From Silene noctiflora (taxonomy: Eukaryota > Streptophyta > Magnoliopsida > Caryophyllales > Caryophyllaceae): a stretch of 27,328 bases of DNA. Position 1 is the stretch's first letter; every line of letters begins with the position of its first letter. The notes under the pieces are model-generated. The model was not told where the DNA came from and did no database searches. It saw only the letters and a list, made by a program, of their open reading frames with translations. This document shows, piece by piece, positions 1-9,162 of the stretch. The DNA lies in assembly GCA_009801015.1 (NCBI GenBank), contig VHZZ01011965.1, forward strand, positions 1,516 to 28,843, in the 5' to 3' direction. Both the position numbers and the translations under genes were made by a program.

Positions 1-2
1 CA

Positions 3-1988
3 TGGGACACTGTTGGAGATGACTTCTGCAAAGCAGTTCAAGATTTTTTTAAACATGGCAGACTCAGTAAGACTGCAAATGGTACCTTAATCACCATTAT
101 TCCTAAAAAAAAGGTTTGCAGCACTGTCATGGACTTTAGACCAATCTCTTGTTGCACTAGTTTTTACAAGACCATCAGCAAGATCTTATCAAACAGGATT
201 CAACATGTTTTGCCTCATCTTATTGGGCCTGAACAAGCTGCTTTTATTAAAGGAAGAGACATCCATAAGAATATAATGTTATCCCAATCTCTTGTCAAAG
301 GCTATGGTAGAAAATACCTCACTCATAGATGCTTAATTAAAGTGGACATTAGGAAAGCCTTTGACTCCCTCCAATGGAATTGTTTGAGGAATTTTCTGGT
401 TGCCCTTAAGTTCCCTACTCAATTTGTGGATTGGATAATGGGGTGTATTACCAGTTCTTGGTTTTCCCTCAAGCTTAATGGTTCTATTCATGGGTTTTTC
501 AAAGGTGAGAGTGGGCTTANACAAGGAGATCCNCTNTCTCCTTACTTGTTTGTTCTCAGCATGAAGTTGCTCTCTAGATATCTAAGGAACATTTGCTCTT
601 ATCCTAATGTTTTCCACCACCCTAAATGTGCTAAACTTGGGATCACTAATCTAATCTTTGCTGATGACCTCATGGTTTTCACTAGAGGTGATGTCCCATC
701 TGTACAGGCTGTTCTTCATACCCTTAATAAATTCTCCAATTGGTCTGGGTTATATGCAAACCTTGATAAGACTGATATCTACTTTGGGGGTGTGTTTGCT
801 TCAATTAAGGCTCAAATTCTCCATGATANTGGNTTTGCTGAGGGNAATTTCCCTTTTAGATATTTGGGTCTTCCTCTTGACTCTTCTAAACTTCACACTG
901 ATACTTATAGTACCCTTCTCAATAAAATCCAATCNCATTTGNAGCACTGGTCTACTAAGCATTTCTCTTATGCAGGGAAGGTTCAGCTCTTGACTTCTGT
1001 CATATTTGGCATCACTAACTTTTGGTGTGCTCATGCTCTTCTTCCCTGCAATATCTTGAAAGCTATTAANAAGCTGTGTNAGGATTTCTTTTGGCATAAT
1101 GAGGAAGGGAAGTCTAGACTTACTTTCCACAGCTGGAAAAGCATATGCTCTCCCTGGACTGAAGGAGGGTTTGATGTAAAGGAGTTGCTCTCTTGGAACA
1201 AAGCAATGATTGCAAATAACCTATGGAAATTAACAAATCATTCTCATGGTCTTTGGTCATCCTGGAATAAGGCTTACAATTTTTCCCACTTCTCTATTTG
1301 GAACATCACTCCCAAGGACTCTTTCTCTGAGAGTTTTAGGAGTATTGTAAAGGTTAAAGATGAAATTCTTTCTAAAAATGGTACCTCAATGACTGCATCA
1401 TCTCTACTTTCATCCTAGACTCATGGAGGGAAATTTTGCACTAAAAAAGCTTATGATTGGTTCAAGATTCAATAGAGTCATTTCTCTTGGGCTCTAGCTT
1501 TGAAGCATCCCAGTATTGTCCCTAGTCACAGGCTCATTACCTCCCTGGCTATGCAACATAAGCTTGCCACCATTGACAANGGGAAATTTTGCACTAAAAA
1601 AGCTTATGATTGGTTCAAGATTCAATAGAGTCATTTCTCTTGGGCTCTAGCTTTGAAGCATCCCAGTATTGTCCCTAGTCACAGGCTCATTACCTCCCTG
1701 GCTATGCAACATAAGCTTGCCACCATTGACAATATTGCTGCTAGAGGAATTCCCATCATTAACAGATGTGTCCTTTGCAAAGCAGCAACTGAGACTCATG
1801 ATCATCTTTTCTTTCAGTGCTCTTTCTCCAAGGCACTCTGGGAGAGGAACCTGAGTTGGATTGGTATAAATCCCCAAAGCTCTAACTGTATTTCAGCATT
1901 GAAATGGAGCTTGGATAAGCATCATTGTAGACACTGGAAAACAGGATGGTTTAGAAGCTGTCTTGCTGCTACTTGCTACTCTCTTTGA
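3..1988 (+). pseudogene. LINE ORF2 fragment: reverse transcriptase and zf-RVT tail
   Basis: The frame is open from base 3, so the first ATG at 129 is not the true start; the protein continues in from upstream. The order is that of plant L1 ORF2 RT. There is a palm start (DFRPISCC at the 129 ATG), an FIKGRDI block, the first catalytic Asp in a KVDIRKAFDS block (about 340-370), a QGD..SP turn at 525-542 spoiled by three Ns, and the FADD catalytic motif at 657-668. An FPFRYLG block, a thumb-like region and a SWNKAMI block follow. A stop at 1416-1418 breaks the frame, but the same frame resumes from 1428. The C-terminal zf-RVT zinc finger (CVLC, then H and C, about 1770-1820) lies in 1653-1988. 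More stops occur at 1473-1475, 1626-1628 and 1986-1988, the last where a Trp is usual. The copy is dead. Confidence 0.85.
1428..1733 (+). repeat. 153-bp tandem duplication inside LINE ORF2
   Basis: Bases 1428-1579 are repeated at 1581-1732 with no difference that I can see. The first copy ends in an ambiguous base (1580) where the second has t (1733), giving a period of exactly 153 bp, or 51 codons, so the frame is kept. It repeats the stretch between the RT thumb and the zinc finger, including the in-frame TAG. Perfect identity plus an N exactly at the junction could mean a contig join with an unmerged overlap rather than a real duplication. Confidence 0.9.
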
Positions 1989-2017
1989 ACTGAAAGAAAC
2001 TTAAGAATCTTATAATC

Positions 2018-2602
2018 AATTAACCAGTCAACTGAGTAGGGAAACCCTACCTTTAGCGATGCCTAGGCAAGCACCGACCGTCACATACGCACTCTGGACA
2101 ACCACCACCACCACCACCTACAACGATGATACGATCCTATCACTATCAATCACAACCATAACCAAAACTATAGATGACGATGATGACTTTACCTAAATCA
2201 ATTGAGCGAAGACAAGGCCGCATCCCGACTCATACATCCGCTCCTATGGTGGTCTCCTAGGTGAAGGATTCAAAAGGGCAATATGGGGGAAGAAGGAGGG
2301 GAAATAAGCACATCTGATCTTAGGTTTAGGGAAGACGAAATAAAATGAAATGATTTGATTCACGACTTCCGCATATCATTATATTACATTGACGCCCAAC
2401 CACTTGGTCCAGTACTAAACGTACTCGACCAAGTACGCCGCACTCGGTCGAGTGCCACCACCACTCGACCGAGTGACCCTTACTTGGTTGAGTTCCAGGT
2501 TCTAATGGCCATATTACTCCAATCTTGTCTTTCCAAAGGATCTAATCGAGGTCAAAGGTACCTAAGGTCAGTCAATGGGTCCCCAATAGGACGGGTATTA
2601 CA
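2018..2602 (-). mobile_element. Gypsy-type LTR or LTR fragment, minus strand
   Basis: Read on the minus strand this begins TGTAATACCCG at 2602, a typical plant gypsy LTR start. It continues through palindromic CACTCGGYCGAGTG repeats (2493 to 2401), a TATA-like stretch (2386 to 2377), a pyrimidine-rich leader (around 2300) and a (GGT)n run (2130 to 2100). This is the same architecture as the complete LTR at 5490-7256, though the sequence differs. The left end, against the LINE at about 2018, is not defined. I cannot match target-site duplications, so whether it is a solo or truncated LTR is open. No gene is visible in it. Confidence 0.55.
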
Positions 2603-2655
2603 TAGAGGTCTAGGATAGAGCACTCGGTCGAATGTAGGGGGCACTCGGCCGAGTG
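2401..2655. repeat. CACTCGGYCGAGTG palindrome cluster
   Basis: Fourteen-base palindromes or close variants lie at 2401-2414, 2420-2433, 2441-2454, 2462-2475, 2480-2493, 2621-2634 and 2642-2655. The first five lie inside the minus-strand LTR, just upstream of its TATA-like stretch. The last two lie outside its 2602 boundary, in the neighbouring element. Confidence 0.8.
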
Positions 2656-2877
2656 TCACCAAATCATATTTTTACCGCTTTCACAATTCGCCTCTAACAC
2701 GTGTCTATTCTACAGTTCTTACATAAACAATTCTGATGGCGCTTACCATGTCATCTAAGTGATTAAGTTACAACCAAATGTCTCAGCTCTAAGTCCCCAA
2801 ATTACAACATAATACTAAAAATTATTCGAATTAAACACGTTAAATTAGCTCATGGTTACCATCCAACTTACTAAGCC

Positions 2878-4330
2878 TCAACCATGACTAATATGAGCTT
2901 TATACTCTCCTTTGTTGATTTTAAAATCGGCCAAAGACACCTTAACCTCCTTCTCTTCATCATCATCATCATCATCGTCATCATTATCATCCACCTTCTC
3001 TGTCGCCGCGCCGGACGTCCCTTCTTCATCATTGCTGTAATTATGGATCACTTTCTCATCATTTTAACCCCATTTCAATAACTAGGGTAATGTCCCGCAT
3101 AGTTTGGGTGACTCTTCCCATACGTCTCATGCACTCCTTTAGTACAAGATCATGGTTAATCTGATAAGTGAGTTAGTCTATGTGGTGGTTTGGCTCAAAT
3201 GTAGAGGGGTATTGAGGGTATCCACCGGTGTTAGGAGGTTAAACTTGCATCATTGGAAAACGAATCGGTGAGGAAGGAGTTTCGGCCTCTTCCGGGTCCT
3301 TCATCTCGAAAAGGAGTTCATCGGGGATGGTGTAGGTTTGGGGTGAAGGTCGGTGATCGTCCGCCTCTTCAAATTGTTTGGTTTCGAGTAGGTTGTCCCC
3401 CGCGGGAAGCATCATCAAATACTCTTGCCTAACCTTCCAAGCATAATTTCCACCACCCAAGTCCTTAAGCCATTTAATCCTCACCATGTAAGCTTTGTTA
3501 AAGGTTAACACTGTATTCGCCATTGGCTCATCCACCGGTCCGGGCACAAATCCCACGAGCTTCTTTGCTATCCTCGCCACAAGAGCTCCACCAATCCAAA
3601 GACCAGTTTTGCGGTATGGTCATCCTCTCAAAAGAAACGAACACAATTGACATGACGCTTAAATAGAAGGTCTCCTCCCGAAACTAGTTTAAATAAGAGC
3701 TCAAAAGTAAGACCTTCGCGGAGTTATGCTTGTTCATGTCCTTCGTGCAAAATAGCAAGTGAGTCATGTATCATAGGACGATTCTCAAGACCGGATGCTC
3801 AACGTCATTGGCGAGTATGAAACTCATCGTAGGCCTATCATTCCCGTTGTATAACCCTATGTACCGGGCAGCTGTGATCGCCTTTGTGGGTTCCTCGAAG
3901 TCAAGCTCATTACCCTTTGACACCTCCAATACATCCACAAATTCGTCGTACATTATAGCATATTTGGTATGCTTAAGACGAAAGGCCACCCTCTTGGTCT
4001 TCCACGAGTAGTGAAAGGTTCTAAAGAACTCGAGAGTAAAGTAATGGTAACACCTTTCCTTGAGATAGTACAAGCTTTATAACCCAAGTATGTCAAAGAT
4101 ATCCTCCATATCCCGCTCTATACCCAACTTATCCAAGATCACGGTATCCACGCACCTAGTGGGTGCATAGGTAACCTGGCAAGCTCTATGAAAGCGTTCC
4201 TATGAGCCTCACTCACAAATACAACTTTTGGAAAACACGGGACTTCGGGGAAGCGAGGTTCTTCAAGTTCTTATGCCACTTGTGCCGCCTGGTTTCACCT
4301 TGAGCTCCTCGTTGGCCTCAACATGCTACA
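2878..4330 (-). pseudogene. Athila-like ORF1 (gag-position protein), decayed
   Basis: Open segments on the minus strand at 4073-3771 and 3580-3239 join into one degraded protein once sequence between and around them is read through stops and frameshifts. Upstream (about 4210-4075) is a block with DTVILDKLGIE and then a stop after DILGL. The segment at 4073-3771 has LEFFRTF and FRLKHTKYAIMYDEF. The next segment has an ARIAKKL block. The tail, after several stops, ends in an acidic run (about 2993-2955) and a TGA at 2880-2878. I read it as the ORF1/gag-like protein of Athila-type elements (ATHILA ORF-1 family), from the pattern of the LGI, EFF-TF and RIAKKL blocks. That family call is from memory, not a search. 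The true start is not resolved. Confidence 0.55.
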
Positions 4331-5461
4331 AAAACAACCCATACAACAAATTCCAGGTAGAGGAGATGAGAATTTTAAAATAAATTTTGGGAAATTCCTC
4401 AACACTTCTAGTCTCCCAACAACAATGTGAGTGGAAATTTTGACATGATAACCCTTAATTATCAAAAAACAAGAGTTTCATTTAGATAACTAATTCATAA
4501 AAATCAAGATTTTAGTGAGATTTTGAGCCAAGATTCCAAATTTGTCACAAGGTTGATTCAATTAAACCATGAATGAAACACAAAAATCAAAATTTTTACA
4601 TGAACCTAGGATTTTCGAAATTTTTGGGGAAAAATTGTAAAACAAGATTTCAAATGTGTGGCAAGATTTAGCATTACTAATAAAGATTGAACCCCTTTTG
4701 AAACAATTAAATCAAGTATTAAACACAAAATCAAATTTTCTCAACATGAACCCTAATTTTCGAAATTGGGGATTTTGTTTAAGATTCAACATATAAATTT
4801 CACGTTTTGGCACCAATAGTGTTGTATAAAGTCAATTACTACCCTAAATCTAAGTATTACATGAAAACATATGATAAAGGTTGAAGAAATTACACTAGAT
4901 CTAAAGAAAATTAAATTGGAAAAAGATAAGGGGACAGAGAAATTACCTTACTTGAATGATTACTAAAGTCTTAGAAGAAAGATTGATGTAGAAAGCTTGA
5001 TTTCAACTAATGAAATGCAACAATGGAGTTTTTGGAGAGTTTTAGAGAGATTTTGGGTGTTAAGCGTATGAAGAATGAAGAATAAAATGAAAGGGATAAG
5101 ATAGGGATATAACATGATTTTCACGGATTTTGGCTGCTAAGAAATTCGCACTCGGTCGAGTGTCCCAAAAATCAGAAATTTTCCGGAATTATGGAAAATG
5201 GTACAGTCGTGAAGTAAATGGGTACACTCGGTCGAGTGTCTTGTACTCGGTCGAGTGCTCATCCGCACTTGGTCGAGTACTTCACTGTAGCTTGCAATTC
5301 CCGTCCAGGAATGAAAGTGATTTCCCTACAAAAAGAGAGTAAAGTTCGGAGGTCCACCGGTCATAGTGTCTCATTCCAAGTTTGATTACACGTCATCGCA
5401 CTTAATGTCTCCGATATTCTATTCTACACTATCAATTAGTCCACTAAGTACCATTACTAAA
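4331..5461 (-). other. Leader and promoter region of the minus-strand element
   Basis: No gene is visible. On the minus strand, from right to left, there are CACTCGGTCGAGTG palindromes (5279-5149), a weak TATA-like word (about 5112-5104), a pyrimidine-rich leader (5090-4960) with a possible splice donor near 4950, and an AT-rich stretch with a degenerate direct repeat of about 130-150 bp (roughly 4534-4637 against 4655-4775; both contain an aacacaaaatcaaa-type block and a ttttcgaaat block). This fits the 5' LTR and leader of the element carrying ORF1. I could not find LTR ends, so that is inference. Confidence 0.45.
5149..5279. repeat. CACTCGGTCGAGTG palindrome cluster, second site
   Basis: Copies lie at 5149-5162, 5225-5238, 5244-5257 and 5266-5279. 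The first two are perfect apart from the central GT/AC positions. The nearest copy is about 40 bp upstream, on the minus strand, of the TATA-like word near 5104-5112. Confidence 0.8.
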
Positions 5462-5489
5462 TGTGGACCAACGCCACCCGCGCCGCGCG
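5462..5489 (-). mobile_element. Left Tat-like LTR, outermost 28 bp
   Basis: This short piece begins TGTGG and ends cgccgcgcg. It matches the edge of the right LTR at 21238-21265. It is separated from the rest of its LTR by the solo LTR at 5490-7256. On the minus strand it is the 3' end of the element. Confidence 0.75.
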
Positions 5490-5625
5490 TGTAATTCCCG
5501 GACCTTTTGAGGCTTTTGAGGAATATCAGGATGCGTGAGAGGACCTTCGAAATTGACAGGAGGCTACTCAAGAGTAAAGAATGAACGTACACTAGACCAA
5601 GAAAGACCTAGACTTGACCAAGTGA

Positions 5626-5766
5626 AAGTTGCAGTAAACCGCGTAGAGGTTGTAGTGAACCGAGTAGATGTAGTAGTGGACCGAGTAGATGCCACTCGGC
5701 CGAGTATAAGAATTACACGACTGAGTAAGTGGCACTTGGCCGAGTGGTTTCGCACTCGACCGAGTT
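5626..5766 (+). repeat. 21-bp tandem repeat and palindromes in solo LTR U3
   Basis: Three degenerate 21-bp units around a gaaccgagtagatg-type core span about 5626-5691. They are followed by palindromes at 5693-5706, 5733-5746 and 5753-5766 of the CACTCGGCCGAGTG type. The last lies 17 bp before the TATA-like word at 5784. Confidence 0.75.
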
Positions 5767-5783
5767 CATTGTGTCAAGCCATG

Positions 5784-5790
5784 TTATAAG
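5784..5790 (+). promoter_or_regulatory. Candidate TATA box of the solo LTR
   Basis: The word ttataag lies between the palindrome cluster and a pyrimidine-rich stretch that looks like a transcribed leader. Position and context support it; the word itself is weak. Confidence 0.4.
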
Positions 5791-7256
5791 TAACTCGTGA
5801 CTCCTAATCCGCCTAACCCTAATTCATTTCCTTCCTTCTCTCTAACACTCCAAATCTTCTCCCTTTTCTCTAAAACCCTCATAAACACCTTTCCGTGGAT
5901 GCTAGTCTTGGATTAGAAGATTTTACACCTTTCTCCTTCTTCTTTTCACCTTGTAAGTCGAGATCTACCTTTTCTCTTTCTTTTATCAATCCTAACTTTT
6001 GGGAGTTTTGTTATGGGTAATTAATTAGTAATTAATTAGTAATTATCATAAGTAATATGGGTTATTAATGGGTAGTAATAAGGGGTTTTGTGTTGTATAA
6101 TGGTATAGGACATGTTGTGATAGTTATTACATGGTTTATGTAGGATGAGACGGTTTTATGAGACGAGATCTTGCTTATCTCGGATTTGCTACGAAGTATG
6201 CCAAGAATTAGGTTTATCCTACTCGGTTTTGATAACGTGAATACTTGTTGGTGTGTCATTCGTAATTTTTTGCATGATATGAGTCATATTGCATCATTTT
6301 GTGATATTTGGGGACTGTTGTGAATCTCATGTAGTGTCGGAAATGCATTATAGCATGGTATTGAGTATGAAATTTGAATATTTGAGGAATTGATGTTCAT
6401 GACATGGTTGAGAATGTGTCTCACGAGAAGTAGTACATTGGCATATGTGTTACATATCATTGTCAGTGAGATTATTGTATATGTGAGAGGATACAGTGGA
6501 AATGTGGGTGTTGTTGAGGAGACGTAAAGCAGTTGGGAGACCGTCTTACGCTTGGGTCACCTTTTGGAGCTTCCCACTCCAAAAGGGACGTGAACGTTAA
6601 TGATTAGAGTACGGAGGGGATCGTGTGGTGTCACAACGCCCGACTGAGGTTCAGTTAGCTCCCGGACTCGGTACAACGGGTATGTCTCGAGTACCTGTTT
6701 TACGAACCATGGTCCAGCTGTTTGGTGAGCGGTGATGCGGTGCCGTCACCAGTTGTGGTACCGTGGGTGTGTCACTTGTATCGGTGGAGTGATTGTCTAC
6801 TCGTCATGGATTTAGAATCAGGTCTCATGCATTTTATGTTTTATTGCATATTTGTACACTTGTGTCATGTCTAAGTATTTATATTGTTGAAACTTACGTG
6901 TGTTGGCTGTCTCTAATTGTCACCTATTTCCAGGGTGTCCTGTGTTGATCCATATGCTATTTCCGATCATATGTGAAGTAGTCTGTATACAGGTTGAATT
7001 TTGGTATCATGCGGGAGACGAGACGAACTTCGGATGTTGGAGTTGAGTTGCCTAGTTAGATGATAGACGATGTAGACAATAGTAGAGTTATCTAATGTAT
7101 AGATCACACTTGCTATTCATTAATCATGTATGTAATTCACTAAATATATTATTTATATAAAGTGTTTCTTAATTGTAATTTCAATGTCACTGCCTCGGGA
7201 AACCGAGATGGTGACATTTCCCGATTACCTTGGCCGGCTAAGAAGGGGGTGTTACA

Positions 7257-7480
7257 GTGCGCATCCGCGGGTTGTAGGTTGAAATTAAGGCGGCGGCACT
7301 TCAACCATGGAACATTGTAAACAAATCACATCATGGACCGTTATCGATTTGAAAGGCTTAGAAACCGGTGAAAGGTTGAACAAGCCTGCATTTGAGGAGT
7401 CGCCACCAATTTTTGTGGAAAATTGGAAACCATTTGAATACTTCATGCTATGTCACGACATAAAGTTTTGACACAAATTG
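7257..7480 (-). mobile_element. Left Tat-like LTR, second piece
   Basis: This aligns with 21266-21480 of the right LTR across shared words such as catcatgg.ccgtta.cgatttgaaagg and gcctgcattt. The first five bases are the TSD of the solo LTR. Read on the minus strand it has gtggcgactcc (about 7412-7400), resembling the PBS core although it lies inside the LTR. The similarity stops near 7480, where an unrelated gypsy 3' end begins. Confidence 0.75.
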
Positions 7481-7489
7481 TTTTGTATT

Positions 7490-7943
7490 TTTAAGTTCGG
7501 GTACGAACTTTATTTTTAAGGAGGGTAGATTATAATACCCTAAAATTTTCAAAAGGGTTTCAGTTTTCTTCAAATCTAAACTTTGTGGATGAAGTTCAAA
7601 AGTCGGTTGATTATTAAATAGGGTTTATCCCATGTGTTTATCTATACATTGTTTTGGTATATCAACCTTCTACCACCTAACCCACTTTTCCCTCTTCTTT
7701 GTAATCCTACAAAAGTACGAAGCACCACACTCACCAATATATCTATCATACACACTTGCATCTTCGTTTTGTTGATAAGATGTTCTGCCACTTGTTTTTA
7801 GTTAAGGTTGTCATTCGTCATCATCAAGATAATCTTGTGAAAATCCACTTTTAATTAATTCGGGTTTTTACTTTGGAGTACGTTTTCCATTATTTGAGAT
7901 TGCTTTCGCTATATTCAAGGTAACACGATTCCACCGATCCTAA

Positions 7944-7998
<55 letters not shown>

Positions 7999-8076
7999 GT
8001 TCGATGTTGTGTGAATAACGTGCTAACTGTTATTAATTTATTACTACTTTATGTGTATTGGAATTTTATTTGGGAT
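7490..8076 (+). mobile_element. Gypsy element 3' fragment: pol end, PPT and start of 3' LTR
   Basis: About ten codons before a TAA at about 7531 read like the C-terminus of a gypsy polyprotein (FIFKEGR). They overlap a purine-rich tract, aaggagggtaga (7518-7529), that fits the polypurine tract used for plus-strand priming. The LTR then starts as tataataccc (7531-7540), a decayed form of TGTAATACCC. It continues past an (ATT)18 run until the LINE target site at 8061-8076 and resumes at 12570. The rest of the element upstream of 7490 is missing, so this is a 5'-truncated fragment or the scar of a recombination. Confidence 0.6.
7945..7998. repeat. (ATT)18 microsatellite
   Basis: Fifty-four bases of perfect ATT repeat lie inside the gypsy LTR fragment, 62 bp before the LINE target site. 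Perfect purity suggests ongoing slippage and likely length variation between individuals. Confidence 0.95.
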
Positions 8077-8086
8077 AGAACCGATT

Positions 8087-8860
8087 ATGTCAGAGATGGA
8101 AATTCATGCATTTGATATGAACAGAGAAATGAATATTATCCAGGAGGAGTTGACTGATGGTGAGGAACCATGGGAACATGTATCACGCTCAAGTCAAACT
8201 CCTTCGCAATCGGTGGAATCAGAGAAGGTAAAACTCAAATTGGACATTGATGATGTTAAACAGGAGCTGGATTACTGGGCTACGTCTGTTTATTGTTATG
8301 TTTTGGGTGAGAATCCTCCAGGTCACATTTTAGGGGGTTTTGTACGCAGAATATGGAAATTTCATGATATTGACAATGTTGCTTACTTTGCCAATGGTAT
8401 ATGTTTAGTGAGATTTAAGACAACAACCACTAAGGAGACTATGCTTAGGTCAGGACTAGTTTTCTTTGATAAAAAACCATTGATGGTTAAGGAATGGGTG
8501 CCTGACATTAAACTGACTAAATATGCAGTTGGCATTGTTCCCATCTGGATACGCTTTTATGGACTCGAGCTTAAGTTCTGGGGTTTAGNACTGAATAAAA
8601 TTGCTAGTCTGGTTGGGAAACCCATTAGGCAAGACACTGCTACTCAGACTAAGACCTTCTTGGGCTATGCTCGTGTCATGGTTGAGGTGAAAATGAATCA
8701 AGAGTTTCCTGATGTTATTGAATTCTATGATGAGAATGACACATTACATAGACAACTTGTGGATTATGAGTAGAAACCAATCAAATGCACAGATTGTCAA
8801 GGTTTGGGTCATACAGATGCTCTTTGTAGGAAGAAGAAGGAAGGAGTAAGGACAAAGGGA
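8087..8860 (+). pseudogene. LINE ORF1: DUF4283 and CCHC zinc knuckle
   Basis: ORF1 is the nucleic-acid-binding protein that packages LINE RNA. The ATG at 8087 is chosen because the in-frame ATG at 8051 lies before the insertion point. The acidic N-terminus is followed by a DUF4283-like domain (about residues 55-225: YWATSVYCYVLGENPPGHIL, then VKEWVPDI, then VPIWIRFYGLE). A TAG at 8771-8773 stands where this family normally has Trp. Directly after it, in the same frame, is a perfect CCHC knuckle (C-x2-C-x4-H-x4-C, about 8792-8830). The frame then shifts near 8840-8870 into a Pro-rich tail in frame with ORF2. One N lies at 8589. It is non-functional unless the stop is read through. Confidence 0.85.
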
Positions 8861-9162
8861 ATCAAAAGATGGAGTGGAGGCCTGTCCCCAAGGCCGCTCC
8901 TCCCAAACCAACTCATGTTCCCACTCCTCCTTAGTGTACTCCCAATGATGTTCCCATACTCACTGAAGCATTATCTCTAGTTGACCCTACTGCCAATGCC
9001 ACTCCAATGCCAGTAGGTGGCAGGGTTATCAATACTATGACCCCAGCTAGAATCATAACACGTATGATTAGACAAGGGCCTGAAACCTTGAGTGATGGAA
9101 GAACTTTCATGGACAGGCTAAGGATATCAATTGGCAGGAATCTTGGGCCTGAAACCTTGAAA

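Larger units (their letters stand above)
1..2017 (+). mobile_element. L1-type LINE, 3' part, cut by window edge
   Basis: The first 2 kb is the 3' portion of a non-LTR retrotransposon. It holds the reverse transcriptase and C-terminal zinc-finger region of ORF2; the endonuclease and ORF1 would lie left of the window. The 3' limit near 2017 is approximate: LINE-like coding similarity fades after about 2010, I see no poly(A) tail, and gypsy-LTR-like sequence begins. Eleven of the window's twelve ambiguous bases fall here (520, 533, 536, 829, 833, 845, 935, 942, 1070, 1080, 1580). The missing tail suggests 3' truncation or later rearrangement. Confidence 0.85.
5490..7256 (+). mobile_element. Solo gypsy LTR inserted in the Tat-like LTR
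   Basis: A 1767-bp unit runs from TGTAATTCCCGG to GGGGGTGTTACA, the usual plant gypsy LTR ends. The flanks are gcgcg (5485-5489) and gtgcg (7257-7261), a 5-bp target duplication with one C-to-T change. Removing the unit and one flank copy gives cgccgcgcg next to catccgcgg. The uninterrupted right LTR reads cgccgcgcg then cacccacgcg at that point, which confirms the boundaries. No PBS, PPT or coding sequence is attached, so it is a solo LTR left by LTR-LTR recombination. Inside are a 21-bp repeat and palindromes (5626-5766), a TATA-like ttataag (5784-5790), and a pyrimidine-rich leader (5815-5960). No gene is visible; the 5535-5789 open frame follows the repeat. Confidence 0.85.

Noticed and set aside
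2884..3081. Plus-strand ORF with Ile-rich run
   Set aside because: It is the antisense of the acidic tail of the Athila-like ORF1.
2401..5766. CRISPR-like array from repeated CACTCGGTCGAGTG
   Set aside because: Repeats are short palindromes with irregular spacing in plant LTR promoters; there are no uniform spacers and no cas genes.
5535..5789. ORF with VxVVxxRV heptad-like repeats, possible coiled coil
   Set aside because: It is the reading of a 21-bp DNA repeat in an LTR U3, on both strands, with no family signature.
7257..7261. 7256 as the 5' LTR end of a full gypsy element running right
   Set aside because: No PBS follows; the next bases match the Tat-like LTR, so 5490-7256 is a solo LTR.
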